From DASVHS01 sp038244815 (GTDB lineage: Bacteria; Acidobacteriota; Thermoanaerobaculia; Gp7-AA8), in contig JBBRTB010000015.1 in the NCBI GenBank assembly GCA_038244815.1, positions 1 to 64,000 on the forward strand: a DNA stretch of 64,000 bases. The letters run 5' to 3'. The notes beneath the pieces were generated by a model. That model saw nothing but the letters and a program-made list of their open reading frames with translations, did not search any database and had not been told where the DNA came from. A program made the translations under genes and the position numbers. Every line of letters starts with the position of its first letter. Within the stretch, counting starts at the first letter, position 1. Of the stretch, positions 1-8,353 are shown in pieces.

Positions 1-129
1 CAACTCAAGAGCGAGGTCGCAGCTTGGGAAGCGCCGCGCAACGAGAAACAAGTGCGTGTTCAGTGGCGCCTCACCATCGACCAAGCGCGCATTAAACTCC
101 ACAAGGTCTACCCAAAGATTCAAAACTGA
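1..129 (+). mobile_element. IS630-type transposase, C-terminal fragment
   Basis: The window opens inside an open frame that ends at TGA 127-129. Its last residues, with the signature QWRLTIDQARIKLHKVYP near the stop, match the C-terminal end of IS630-family DDE transposases, which commonly close on a (D/E)ARIKLKRLYP motif. Only 42 residues are visible, so I cannot tell whether the element is intact upstream. A REP-like repeat begins 11 bases after the stop. No terminal inverted repeat or TA duplication could be recognised on this side. The family call rests on the C-terminal motif alone. Confidence 0.6.
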
Positions 130-140
130 CGATGCACTAG

Positions 141-170
141 TCATTCCGAGCGGCAGCGAGGAATCTGGGG
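141..170 (+). repeat. REP-like repeat, single copy
   Basis: The segment starts TCATTCCGAGC and ends GCGAGGAATCTGGGG. It is the shortest copy of the dispersed palindromic family also seen at 13081-13337, 29899-30147 and 56704-56838. It lies between the transposase stop and the 226-507 gene. The two ends are not full complements of each other. Inverted copies elsewhere in the window show that the family works as forward/inverted pairs. Confidence 0.75.
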
Positions 171-200
171 GGCGTGCGACCCATGACCACCCCGGTGGCT

Positions 201-206
201 TAGAAT
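201..206 (+). promoter_or_regulatory. candidate -10 hexamer TAGAAT
   Basis: TAGAAT lies 19 bases before the ATG at 226 and has the same sequence as the hexamers at 28153 and 47547, each near a gene start. No convincing -35 box is found at the right distance. A start site near 213 would leave a short leader with a weak GAGAG ribosome-binding site. Confidence 0.3.
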
Positions 207-225
207 CCGCACGACGGATTGAGAG

Positions 226-507
226 ATGTCGAATGATCGTTCCGATGATTCGCGGGATGACTTCGCTTACTTCAGCGGCGAATACGCCCAGGCTCTGCAG
301 GCTCTGAAAGCCATCGAGGATCAGTCCTCCACGCTCCTGCTCCTCGGCAGCACAGACGAACTCCGCACATTCATCGACCAGTTCATCGAGATGGCCACGC
401 GCGTGAAGGCCGAGGCCGGGGATCGCAACGAGCCGAACTTCGTGGAGTGGTTCGACGAGCTGATCAAGAACGCGGAGACTCTGCGGACGGAGATCGTCAG
501 CCGTTGA
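226..507 (+). CDS. small hypothetical protein coupled to the M20 amidohydrolase
   Basis: This encodes 93 residues, acidic and probably mostly helical, with no signal peptide, membrane segment or cysteine pair. I do not recognise a family. The start at ATG 226 follows a weak GAGAG and a TAGAAT hexamer. The stop TGA (505-507) overlaps the TTG that I take as the start of the next gene, so the two are probably translationally coupled. That link suggests, without proving, that it serves the amidohydrolase or is simply its operon partner. Codon usage looks like that of its neighbours. Confidence 0.65.
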   Translation: MSNDRSDDSRDDFAYFSGEYAQALQALKAIEDQSSTLLLLGSTDELRTFIDQFIEMATRVKAEAGDRNEPNFVEWFDELIKNAETLRTEIVSR

Positions 508-1736
508 CGGCGATCGACGAGCTCGCTTCGCGCGTCGAAGCGCGCGTCATCGCCGACCGCCGCGACATTCACGAACATCCTGAGCTGGGCAATCGCGAGT
601 TTCGCACCGCGAAGCTGGTCGCCGATCGTCTGCGTGAGCTGGGCATCGAGACCACGACCGGCGTCGCGCACACCGGCGTGGTCGGTCTGCTCCGCGGCGC
701 CCGGCCCGGGCGAACCGTCGCGCTGCGCGCGGACATGGATGCTCTGCCCGTGCCGGAAGAAGTCGACCTTCCGTTCGCGTCACGCGTGCGCACGACGTAC
801 GACGGCCGCGAGGTCGGCGTCATGCACGCTTGCGGACACGACGCCCACGTGGCCATCCTTCTCGGCGTGGCCGAGGTGCTCGTGAAGATGCGCGGCGAGA
901 TCGCGGGAAACGTCAAGTTCCTCTTCCAGCCCGCCGAAGAAGGAGCGCCGGCGGGTGAAGAAGGCGGAGCTGAGCTGATGGTGAAGGAAGGCGTGCTCGA
1001 GAATCCGAAGGTCGACGCCATCTGCGGCCTGCACGTCGGCTCGCGCGTGCACACGGGGCAGATCGGCTACCGCCCCGGCGGAGCGATGGCCGCGACCGAC
1101 ACGCTGCGCATCGTCGTGCACGGCCGGCAGACACATGGCGCCTATCCCTGGCTCGGCGTCGATCCGATCGTCGTGGCGGCGCAGATCGTCATGGGACTGC
1201 AGACGATCCCCAGCCGGCAGATGGAATCGACGCTGGCTCCGTCGATTGTCACGATCGGCATCATCCGCGGCGGCGTGCGCAACAACATCATCCCCGACGA
1301 GGTGGAGATGGTGGGCACGCTGCGGTCGCTGGACGTGACCATGCGCGAGGAGCTGCACACGCGCGTGCGGCGGACCGCGGTGCAGATCGCGGAGAGCGCG
1401 GGCGCGCGCGCGGAGGTCACGATCACACGCGGGTACCCGATCACGTACAACGATCCTCAGCTCGTCGAGGCCACGCTGCCGGTGCTGCGCCGCGTCGCCG
1501 GCGAGCACAATGTCGTGCTCGCACCGGCTTCGCTGGGCGCCGAAGATTTCTCGTTCTTTCAGCAGAGAGTGCCCGGCTTCTTCTTCTGGCTCGGCACGCG
1601 TCCCGTGAATCAGAGCGAGCGGGAGGCAGCCTCGAATCATTCGCCGCGCTTCTATGTGGACGAGAGCGGGCTGCTGCTCGGAGTCAGGGCGCTTGTGAAT
1701 GTGGCGTTGGACTTTGTCGGAGTGTCCAATCGCTAA
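504..1736 (+). CDS. M20D family amidohydrolase (aminoacylase/hippurate hydrolase type)
   Basis: This 410-residue cytosolic metallo-amidohydrolase would remove an acyl group from an N-acyl amino acid or conjugate. Metal-site motifs of the M20D family are visible: HACGHDAH near residues 108-115 (Cys110, His112), PAEEG near 143-147, GLHV near 175-178, and a late His in NHSPRF near 379. GAEDFSFF is also typical. The frame can be extended to 447, but I prefer TTG 504: it overlaps the upstream stop as TTGA and begins just before the conserved helix. The family includes N-acetyl-diaminopimelate deacetylase. That role is unlikely here because the window encodes the succinylase enzyme DapD, and no substrate can be assigned from sequence. 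Confidence 0.9.
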   Translation: MTAIDELASRVEARVIADRRDIHEHPELGNREFRTAKLVADRLRELGIETTTGVAHTGVVGLLRGARPGRTVALRADMDALPVPEEVDLPFASRVRTTYDGREVGVMHACGHDAHVAILLGVAEVLVKMRGEIAGNVKFLFQPAEEGAPAGEEGGAELMVKEGVLENPKVDAICGLHVGSRVHTGQIGYRPGGAMAATDTLRIVVHGRQTHGAYPWLGVDPIVVAAQIVMGLQTIPSRQMESTLAPSIVTIGIIRGGVRNNIIPDEVEMVGTLRSLDVTMREELHTRVRRTAVQIAESAGARAEVTITRGYPITYNDPQLVEATLPVLRRVAGEHNVVLAPASLGAEDFSFFQQRVPGFFFWLGTRPVNQSEREAASNHSPRFYVDESGLLLGVRALVNVALDFVGVSNR

Positions 1737-2242
1737 TCTGCGATCTCCTCGACCACATCGATCACATCGAACACCGACTCGATCACCGCGCCGAGTACGA
1801 GATGCCCGGCCAGACCGCGCGCGTGAGCCTGCCACGGGAACGCCCGCGGCAGAGGCGTGAGTCCGAGCAGCGTCAGCGCCGCTTCGTCGAGAGCGAGCCA
1901 CACGGCGATGCCGTAGGCCAGCCCCGAACCCAGCCCGAGAGCCGGGATGCGGTTACGGGCGGCGCCGTACACGATGCCGGTCGAGACGCCCAGTGACCAG
2001 TGGATCGCGGAGGCAAACGACTTCCGCTGGTCCCCGGTCAACTCGCGATCGGCCAGGGCGGCCACTTTCTCAGCGGCGATCTCGTATGCGCTCTTCTCCC
2101 CGCGGGCGGCATCTTCGCGTTCCTGCACGCCCTCCGGCTCGCGCTCATAGAGAAACGTGGTGGCCTGGTCCATGATCCAGGTCGCGGCGGCACCGGCAGC
2201 AGCGCCGATGAGGAGGTCAGCGATCAGGTTGCGGTTGGCCAT
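1733..2242 (-). CDS. DUF1440/YagU-like membrane protein
   Basis: This is a 169-residue protein. It has a hydrophobic N-terminal segment (about residues 8-24), a charged middle, and several more hydrophobic stretches (about 85-150), so it is an inner-membrane protein with perhaps three or four helices. Overall layout and motifs such as GAAAGAAATWIMDQ resemble the DUF1440 family. It converges on the amidohydrolase with stops overlapping by 4 bases. It starts 45 bases after the short-chain dehydrogenase ends and probably shares that transcript. No function is known. Confidence 0.7.
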   Translation of the reverse strand: MANRNLIADLLIGAAAGAAATWIMDQATTFLYEREPEGVQEREDAARGEKSAYEIAAEKVAALADRELTGDQRKSFASAIHWSLGVSTGIVYGAARNRIPALGLGSGLAYGIAVWLALDEAALTLLGLTPLPRAFPWQAHARGLAGHLVLGAVIESVFDVIDVVEEIAD

Positions 2243-2287
2243 CGGCTACCCGCGATTGCAGATTTCTTTCCAAGAGGATCTCGTCGC

Positions 2288-3100
2288 TCATTTCCCCATC
2301 TGCTTGATCCGTCCCCAGTAATCGGCTCCCGACAACCACTGGCCTCCGTCGATCACGAACGACTCGCCGGTGACGTACGACGCGTAATCGGACAACAGAT
2401 AGGAGGCGGCGTTGGCCACTTCCTCGAGCGTGGCGAAGCGGCGCAGCGGAATGGTCCTGCGGATCCCTTCCTCGATGGCGGGATCGGGGAAGAGGCGCTT
2501 CGACGCGCCTTCGGTGTGCACGGGTCCGGGCGCGATGGCGTTGAGGCGGATCTTGTGCCGGGCCCATTCCACGGCCAGGGTCTGGGTCATGGCCATGACG
2601 CCGGCCTTGGCGCTGGCGGAATGCACGACACCGGGCGCGCCGGTCCATGCGTAATTCGCGATGACGTTGAGGATCGACCCGCCGGTTTTCTTCCCGATCA
2701 TCCGCTTGCCGACGGCGCTCGTGCAGTAGAACGTGCCGTTGAGCACGATGCCGATGACCGAGTTCCAGCCGTTCGTCGTCAACTGTTCGGACGGGACGAT
2801 GAAGTTGCCGGCGGCGTTGTTGACGAGGAAGTCGATGCGTCCGCGCTCCGACTCGACACGCGCCGCCATGGCCTCGACCGCCTCGGCGTCGCGCACATCG
2901 AGAACGTGATAGTGCGCCGCGTCACGCCCGCTCTCCGCGCGGATCTGTTCCACTGCGGCGGTGAGATTCTCTTCCTTGCGGCTGGCCAGCACGACCGTGG
3001 CGCCGAGGCGCGCCAGCTCGCGGGCGATGGCGAAGCCGATACCGGTTGCGCCACCCGTGATGATCCCCACCCGTTTGTCGAATGATTTTTCAGGCAGCAT
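2288..3100 (-). CDS. short-chain dehydrogenase of the 2,4-dienoyl-CoA reductase type
   Basis: This 270-residue Rossmann enzyme has the nucleotide-binding motif GGATGIG (about residues 16-22) and the NNAAGNFI segment. That segment, followed by NGW and VLNGTF, is characteristic of 2,4-dienoyl-CoA reductases (DECR/FadH type). The usual SDR YxxxK pair is replaced by HSASAKAG, with His in place of Tyr. This is also seen in the DECR branch, so it is not a sign of inactivity. The likely role is NADPH-dependent reduction of dienoyl-CoA during unsaturated fatty acid beta-oxidation. No other beta-oxidation gene lies in the window, so the substrate is inferred from family motifs only. Confidence 0.85.
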   Translation of the reverse strand: MLPEKSFDKRVGIITGGATGIGFAIARELARLGATVVLASRKEENLTAAVEQIRAESGRDAAHYHVLDVRDAEAVEAMAARVESERGRIDFLVNNAAGNFIVPSEQLTTNGWNSVIGIVLNGTFYCTSAVGKRMIGKKTGGSILNVIANYAWTGAPGVVHSASAKAGVMAMTQTLAVEWARHKIRLNAIAPGPVHTEGASKRLFPDPAIEEGIRRTIPLRRFATLEEVANAASYLLSDYASYVTGESFVIDGGQWLSGADYWGRIKQMGK

Positions 3101-3107
3101 GACGGCG

Positions 3108-3137
3108 CGGACAATATCACCGGCCTGCCCCTATAAT
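3108..3137 (+). promoter_or_regulatory. candidate sigma-70 promoter with near-leaderless start
   Basis: A perfect -10 box TATAAT lies at 3132-3137. An 18-base spacer separates it from CGGACA (3108-3113), which matches four of six positions of TTGACA. The ATG of the copper-binding lipoprotein is at 3147, so transcription would start only a few bases before the start codon, with no room for a Shine-Dalgarno sequence. The promoter sits just outside the divergent dehydrogenase gene. Confidence 0.5.
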
Positions 3138-3146
3138 CGCCAGCCG

Positions 3147-3467
3147 ATGCGCCGCGCCTCCGCAATCATCATCGTCGCCCTCGCCCTGGCAGCCTGCTCC
3201 GGCGCGGAGAATAAGCTCAAGCCGCTGAGCGAGGCCGGCGAGAAGCTCTACACGCTCAAAGGGCACATCGTGGCGCGGTACGCTCCCGACAACACCATCA
3301 GGCTCGACCATGAGGCCATCCCTGGCTTCATGGAGGCGATGACCATGGACTACAGCGTGCGCGGCGCGAACGTCACAGCGCTTCCCGCCGATAACGTGCC
3401 GGTCGAGGCGAAGCTTCACGTTACGAGCAACGCCTACTGGCTGACCGACGTGAAGAAGGCCCCGTAG
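3147..3467 (+). CDS. CusF-like copper-binding lipoprotein
   Basis: This encodes 106 residues. The N-terminus has a short basic head, a hydrophobic core and the lipobox LAAC at residues about 15-18, so the mature protein should be a lipid-anchored envelope protein. The rest matches the CusF/SCO-associated copper-binding fold: a short beta-barrel with IRLDHEAIPGFMEAMTMDY, where the HEAIPGFM and MTM methionines are the expected Cu(I)/Ag(I) ligands. It is probably a periplasmic copper chaperone or sensor. A longer frame exists, but ATG 3147 gives the signal sequence and lies just behind a TATAAT box. Its stop TAG shares a base with the GTG of the PilZ gene. Confidence 0.8.
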   Translation: MRRASAIIIVALALAACSGAENKLKPLSEAGEKLYTLKGHIVARYAPDNTIRLDHEAIPGFMEAMTMDYSVRGANVTALPADNVPVEAKLHVTSNAYWLTDVKKAP

Positions 3468-4072
3468 TGAGCGGGGAGCGGCGCGAGTATCAGCGGCTGG
3501 CGCTGACCAGCCCCCTGGAAGGCAAGTTCGGCAGAATCGACGTGCGTCTCCTCGACGTCAGCGCCATCGGAGCGCTCATCGAGTCCGACGTCGACATCCC
3601 CATCGGGAAGGAAGGCGTTCTTCACTTTTCCTGGCGCAGTCAGAAAGTGAAGATCCATGCGCAGGCGGTGAGGACCGAAGATGATTTTGCGGGGCTGCGC
3701 TTCACCGAAGACAGTCGCCGCCTGCGCGATCTCATCACGGAAAGCGCACTCGAAGTATTGCGCGCCCAGGAAGCGAATCTGGAGGGTGATCGCCATCGCA
3801 ACGTGATCTCGGGTGACGAGACGCTGACAAGCGCGTCGGCCGGACTGCGCGCGGCCGGCTTCGTGACCTGGACGCTGCTCGCGGACGGCTGGAAGCGGCG
3901 CAAGTCGCTGCTGCCGGATCAGCCGGAAGACGGATTCACGCTCGCGGCGAGCGAACCGGACGACCAGGTGCAGCTCCTGTGCAAGACCTACGAGAACGGC
4001 GACGAGGAAGCGCGCCGGCTCACGCGGCTTCTTGCCGAGTTGAGCGCGGCGACCGTGCGGCCAAACCCTTGA
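3467..4072 (+). CDS. PilZ domain protein
   Basis: This 201-residue soluble protein has the c-di-GMP-binding signature of PilZ: RxxxR at residues 6-10 (REYQR) and DxSxxG about 20 residues later (DVSAIG). The C-terminal half (about 115-201) is not recognised. The GTG start overlaps the upstream TAG as TAGTG, which suggests translational coupling to the copper lipoprotein. The 3' end overlaps the convergent YdcF-like gene by 53 bases, an unusually large overlap, but both reading frames look coding. A role as c-di-GMP effector is inferred from the motif. No motility or secretion genes lie nearby. Confidence 0.85.
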   Translation: MSGERREYQRLALTSPLEGKFGRIDVRLLDVSAIGALIESDVDIPIGKEGVLHFSWRSQKVKIHAQAVRTEDDFAGLRFTEDSRRLRDLITESALEVLRAQEANLEGDRHRNVISGDETLTSASAGLRAAGFVTWTLLADGWKRRKSLLPDQPEDGFTLAASEPDDQVQLLCKTYENGDEEARRLTRLLAELSAATVRPNP

Positions 4073-4562
4073 AGCGCATGGCCATCCTGCGCAGCGGTGC
4101 CCGGAAAACGGGGATGATTGCCGCGATGACTTCGGCCAGAAACGAGATCGGTTCGAAGAGCATGATTCTCAGCGGGACTCTGCGCGCCACCGGACGAACG
4201 CGAAACTCGCGGCGCACCAGGATGGCGCAGAGGGCCATGACCTTCGGCGCATGCACCCGATCGCACGTCACGACATAGCGCCTGACGGCGAACAGGTTTT
4301 CGGCGATCTCGCTCGCGTAGACAATGTTCTCGAGCGTGGTCATGGCGCGCTCCTCGAGGACGACGACGTGATCGGTCAGATGCTCCGAAAGCGCCCGCGT
4401 CATGGCCCGGGCCTCGGAGTCGTCGATGGTGGCCGAGGTATGCCCGCCGCTGAGGATCAGGGCGTCGCAATGCTCGGCATCGAGAATCCCGGCCACGCGG
4501 CGCACGTAGTCGCGCAGATCCGAATGTAGATCGTAGCCGCAGACGATGGCGATGGTCGTCAA
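4020..4562 (-). CDS. YdcF/ElyC-like DUF218 protein
   Basis: This encodes 180 residues with the DUF218 fold markers ILSGGHT near residues 36-42 and EERAMTTLEN near 74-83, shared by YdcF, SanA and ElyC proteins. Those are linked to envelope or cell-wall functions, with poorly defined chemistry. A hydrophobic stretch near residues 145-160 could be membrane-associated. The frame continues upstream only as a shadow of moeA, so I start it at TTG 4562, which overlaps the moeA stop as TTGA. It is thus cotranscribed with moeA. Its tail overlaps the convergent PilZ gene. Confidence 0.75.
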   Translation of the reverse strand: MTTIAIVCGYDLHSDLRDYVRRVAGILDAEHCDALILSGGHTSATIDDSEARAMTRALSEHLTDHVVVLEERAMTTLENIVYASEIAENLFAVRRYVVTCDRVHAPKVMALCAILVRREFRVRPVARRVPLRIMLFEPISFLAEVIAAIIPVFRAPLRRMAMRFKGLAARSPRSTRQEAA

Positions 4563-5848
4563 GAGGTCCGCCAACTCTCGCTGAGAATCGGACCAAACAA
4601 CAATACCGGCAGTGACGAACCGGCGCCGACCAGGTTCGTTCCGGCATCGAGCCAGGCCAGTCCGTTCGCGCCGACCATCGACGTGGAGACGCCGGAGCCC
4701 TGGACTCGCGCCGGAATCGCAAAAAGGCCGCCCTCGCGCGAGACCACCTGCACCCGAAAATACATGCGGCGATCGCCACGCGACTGAAATACCTCCGCGG
4801 CTCTGGCCTCGACGGAAGGAAGAAAGAGATTGGCCGTCTGCCCCATCATCTTCCGCAACGCCGGGCGCACGAACAACAGAAAGCCGACGAGGCACGAAAC
4901 CGGATTTCCCGGCAGGCCGAAGATCGGCTTCCGGCCGGCGCGCGAGAAGACGATGGGCTTGCCGGGTTTCATGGCCACCTGCCAGAACTTCGTCTCCGCG
5001 CCGATGTCGTCGAGCGCGTCCTTGACGAAGTCGTAGGCTCCCTGTGACACGCCGCCCGAGCTCACCACGACATCGGACTCCAGCGCGATGCGCAGCGCCG
5101 CCTTCGTGGCCTCGCGGTCATCGGGGACCGGCGGGAAGAGGCGCGGCTCGCATCCGGCATCGCGCGCGAGCGCGGCAAGTGCCAGCGAGTTCGAGTTCGC
5201 CACGCGGCCGCTGACGATCTCGTCGCCCGTCGACAGGATGCCCACCGTGAGCCGGCGTCCGACCCGCACGCTCTGTTTGCGTACCGTAGCCAGCACGCCG
5301 ATCTCGCCCGCGCCGATGGGCAGACCGGCGCGCAGCACGATTTCGCCGGCACGCATGTCCTCACCGCGCCGCCGGATATTTGTACCTGATTTTATTGCAC
5401 TATATATCTTCACGGTTTCGGAGCCGGCATCGGTGTGCTCGACCTGAATCACCGCGTCGGCGCCGCCGGGAATCGTCCCGCCGGTCATGATCCGGATGGC
5501 CGTTCCTGCCGAGACCACCGAGCGGGGGTCCGCGTCCGCGGCGATGTCGTCGATCACTCGCAATGCCGCCGGATCCGCGTCGCTGGCCCCCGCCACATCG
5601 GGCGCGCGGACGGCGTAGCCATCCATGGCGCTGTTGTCCGCGCCGGGGACGTCGAACGGCGCGATGACGTCCTCGCGCAGGACCAGTCCGCAGGCGCCGG
5701 CGAGCGCGATTTCTTCGGCATCGAGGGCGGCGACGTCCGCGAGCACGCGCGACTGCGCTTCCTCGACGGTGATGAGCCCCTCGCGCGGCGCTCTTCCCTG
5801 AAACGACCCCACGGGGCGATCATAGTTCTTGCAGGGGAACTCATCCAT
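4559..5848 (-). CDS. moeA: molybdopterin molybdenumtransferase MoeA
   Basis: This 429-residue protein inserts molybdate into adenylylated molybdopterin, the last step of molybdenum cofactor synthesis. Family landmarks are all present: DNSAMDGYA, GTNIRRRGED, ILSTGDEI, SSGGVSQGAYDFV, MKPGKP and GLPGNPVS, with a beta-barrel C-terminal domain. The ATG at 5848 shares two bases with the ATG of the divergent asd gene (palindromic CATG). A GTG at 5812 is an alternative start nearer the usual MoeA N-terminus. No other Moco gene or molybdoenzyme lies in the window. Confidence 0.95.
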   Translation of the reverse strand: MDEFPCKNYDRPVGSFQGRAPREGLITVEEAQSRVLADVAALDAEEIALAGACGLVLREDVIAPFDVPGADNSAMDGYAVRAPDVAGASDADPAALRVIDDIAADADPRSVVSAGTAIRIMTGGTIPGGADAVIQVEHTDAGSETVKIYSAIKSGTNIRRRGEDMRAGEIVLRAGLPIGAGEIGVLATVRKQSVRVGRRLTVGILSTGDEIVSGRVANSNSLALAALARDAGCEPRLFPPVPDDREATKAALRIALESDVVVSSGGVSQGAYDFVKDALDDIGAETKFWQVAMKPGKPIVFSRAGRKPIFGLPGNPVSCLVGFLLFVRPALRKMMGQTANLFLPSVEARAAEVFQSRGDRRMYFRVQVVSREGGLFAIPARVQGSGVSTSMVGANGLAWLDAGTNLVGAGSSLPVLLFGPILSESWRTS

Positions 5849-6941
5849 GACTCAGGTCGAGACAATGCCATCGAATACGCGCCGTTCGGGCGCGGATCGC
5901 ATTCCCGTCGCCGTCCTCGGCGCGACCGGCTCGGTCGGCCAGCGCTTCGTGCAGTTGCTCGAGAATCACCCGTGGTTCCGGCTCGCCGAAGTGGTGGCCT
6001 CCGAGCGCAGCGCGGGAAAGAGCTATCGAGACGCCGCGGGATGGCGCCTGGACACGCTGCTGCCCGATGCGGCCGCGGCCCTGACCGTCAAGGACCTCGG
6101 CGTGGAGCTGGAATCGCGGCTGGTGTTTTCCGGCCTCGATTCCTCGGTGGCCGGTGAAGCGGAAGATCTCTACGCCGGGCGCGGATGTGTCGTGGTCTCG
6201 AACTCGCGCAATCACCGCATGGATGAGGACGTGCCGTTACTCATCCCGGAAATCAACGCCGATCACCTCGATTCGCTGGAGTGGCAGAAGAAGCGGCGCA
6301 AGTCCTCCGGATACATCGTCACGAATCCGAATTGCTCGACGATCGGTCTGGCTCTCGCCATCGCCCCGATCGAACGCGCCTTTGGCATCGACCGGCTTCA
6401 CGTGACGACGATGCAGGCCATCTCCGGCGCCGGCTACGCGGGCGTCGCCTCGTACGCGATCCTCGACAACGTCATTCCCTACATCGGTGGCGGCGAGGAA
6501 GAGAAGATCGAAGCGGAGCCGCTCAAGATCCTGGGCCGCTGGACCAGCGGAAAGTTCGAGAACGCGCCGTTCCGCATTTCCGCGCAGGTGAATCGCGTGC
6601 CGGTCATCGACGGACATCTCATGACCATCTCGCTGTTGCTGAAGAAGAAAGCACCGCTCGACGCCGTCCGCAGCGCTATCGAGGAGTTCACCGGCGAGCC
6701 GCAGCGCCTCGCTCTGCCCTCCGCCCCGAAGAAGCCGGTCCACTACGCCCAGGAGAACGATCGCCCGCAGCCGCGACTCGATCGCGATCGGGAGCATGGG
6801 ATGAGCGTGACTGTCGGGCGTCTGCGCCCATGCCCGCTGCTCGATCTGCGCATGGTCGCTCTGGTGCACAACACGATTCGCGGCGCCGCCGGTGCCGCGC
6901 TCCTGAACGCGGAGCTGCTGGAAGCGAAAGGACTGCTTTGA
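5847..6941 (+). CDS. asd: aspartate-semialdehyde dehydrogenase
   Basis: This 364-residue NADPH enzyme reduces aspartyl phosphate to aspartate semialdehyde. The GATGSVGQ nucleotide motif lies at about residues 25-32, and the active-site Cys163 sits in VTNPNCST. Length and motifs fit the fungal/archaeal-type branch. ATG 5847 is preceded by AGGGGAAC at 5833-5840 with suitable spacing. Another ATG lies at 5865. It is the first gene of a run asd-lysC-dapB-dapA-dapD with overlapping or abutting frames, so the cell makes lysine/diaminopimelate precursors from one transcript. Its promoter must lie inside moeA. Confidence 0.95.
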   Translation: MTQVETMPSNTRRSGADRIPVAVLGATGSVGQRFVQLLENHPWFRLAEVVASERSAGKSYRDAAGWRLDTLLPDAAAALTVKDLGVELESRLVFSGLDSSVAGEAEDLYAGRGCVVVSNSRNHRMDEDVPLLIPEINADHLDSLEWQKKRRKSSGYIVTNPNCSTIGLALAIAPIERAFGIDRLHVTTMQAISGAGYAGVASYAILDNVIPYIGGGEEEKIEAEPLKILGRWTSGKFENAPFRISAQVNRVPVIDGHLMTISLLLKKKAPLDAVRSAIEEFTGEPQRLALPSAPKKPVHYAQENDRPQPRLDRDREHGMSVTVGRLRPCPLLDLRMVALVHNTIRGAAGAALLNAELLEAKGLL

Positions 6942-8353
6942 TCGTCATCAAGTTCGGCGGCACCTCCGTCGGCGACGCCGGTCGCGTGGCCAACGCCATC
7001 GAGATCGTCGACGCGCGGCGCGATCAGAAACCGATCGTGGTCGTCTCCGCGCTGGCCGGTGTCACGAACGAGCTCGTGGCAGCCACCGAAGCGGCCCGCT
7101 CCGGCGACGCGGCGCGCGTGGCCGAGATCATCGCCGGCATCCGCCAGAGACACGAAGACGTGGCCCTGCAGCTCGTACAGCAGAAGATCGATTTCTTCGA
7201 GGCCTTCACCAGGCAGCTCGACAAACAGATCGACCAGATCCACACCATCCTGCGCGGCATCGCCCTGCTCGGCGAGATCACCCTGCGGGCAAAGGACAAG
7301 GTCGTAGCCATCGGGGAGAAGCTTTCCTCCGTCCTCTTCGCCTATTCGATGATGATGCGCGCGCTGCCCGGCGAGCACGTCGACTCGGAAGAAGTGGTGG
7401 TCACCGACAGCCGCTTCGGCGAAGCCAGTCCACTGATGGACGAGACGCGCCAGGCGGCCCGGCGCGTTCTCCTCCCGCTCGTCGAGCGAAATCTCATCCC
7501 GGTGATGGGCGGCTTCATCGGCCGCACCTGCGAAGGCGCCACCACCACTCTGGGCCGGGGAGGATCGGACTACAGCGCCGCCATCATCGGGGCGGCCATC
7601 GGTGCGGAGGAGATCCAGATCTGGACCGACGTCGACGGCATGATGACGTGTGATCCGCGGCTCATCCCGGCCGCGCGCATCATCGAGCGCCTCTCCTACC
7701 TCGAGGCCGCGGAGCTGGCCTGGTTCGGCGCGAAAGTGCTGCACCCGAAGACGATCGCGCCGGCCATCGAGCAGAACATCCCCGTCCGCGTGCTCAACAC
7801 GCACAACACCGGCAGCTCCGGCACACTGGTGACCGCGGAGGGCGATACGCGCGAGCAGGGCCCGCGTGCGATCGCGGTCAAGCGCGGCGTCACGGTCGTG
7901 CACATGACGTCGAACAAGATGCTCGGCGCGCACGGCTTCCTGGCGCGGCTGTTCGCCATCTTCGAGCAACTGGAGATCTCCGTCGATCTCATCACCACTT
8001 CGGAAGTGTCGGTATCGGTGACGATCGACGAGAAGCAGAACCTGGCGGCGCTGGTGGAGAAGCTCGCGCCGGTCGCCGACGTGACTGTCTTCGACAATCT
8101 CTGCATCGTCGCCGTCGTCGGCCGCAACCTCATGAGCGACTCCGGGGCGGGCGCACACATCTTCGAATCGCTGCGGGGCGTACCGATGTCGATGTTCTCG
8201 ATGGGCACGTCAGGATTGAACCTCTCCATCGTCATCGACGAAAAACAGGCCGACCAGGCGGTGCGGTCGATCCACCGGGTGCTGTTCGAGGGAACGGTCC
8301 TCGGTCCTCGGTCCTCGGTCCTCGGATCCACCCAGACGGGAGAGCGGCGATGA
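6938..8353 (+). CDS. lysC: aspartate kinase
   Basis: This 471-residue protein phosphorylates aspartate, the entry step for the lysine, threonine and methionine families. The N-terminal kinase core begins IKFGGTSVGD, followed by TTLGRGGSDYSA and WTDVDG. The C-terminal third contains ACT domains, implying feedback control by an end product. The start is TTG 6938, overlapping the asd stop as TTGA. An upstream extension is only an asd shadow. The last 15 or so residues are encoded by a GGTCCTC tandem repeat and look like a non-conserved tail. The stop overlaps the dapB ATG. Confidence 0.95.
   Translation: MIVIKFGGTSVGDAGRVANAIEIVDARRDQKPIVVVSALAGVTNELVAATEAARSGDAARVAEIIAGIRQRHEDVALQLVQQKIDFFEAFTRQLDKQIDQIHTILRGIALLGEITLRAKDKVVAIGEKLSSVLFAYSMMMRALPGEHVDSEEVVVTDSRFGEASPLMDETRQAARRVLLPLVERNLIPVMGGFIGRTCEGATTTLGRGGSDYSAAIIGAAIGAEEIQIWTDVDGMMTCDPRLIPAARIIERLSYLEAAELAWFGAKVLHPKTIAPAIEQNIPVRVLNTHNTGSSGTLVTAEGDTREQGPRAIAVKRGVTVVHMTSNKMLGAHGFLARLFAIFEQLEISVDLITTSEVSVSVTIDEKQNLAALVEKLAPVADVTVFDNLCIVAVVGRNLMSDSGAGAHIFESLRGVPMSMFSMGTSGLNLSIVIDEKQADQAVRSIHRVLFEGTVLGPRSSVLGSTQTGERR
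8296..8323 (+). repeat. heptamer tandem repeat GGTCCTC x4
   Basis: Four perfect copies of GGTCCTC (28 bp) at the 3' end of lysC encode a Gly-Pro-Arg-Ser-Ser-Val-Leu tail. It belongs to the same heptamer class as the GGGCCTC arrays at 39674-39701 and 53361-53388 and the ACCGAGG copies near 54119. Confidence 0.9.
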
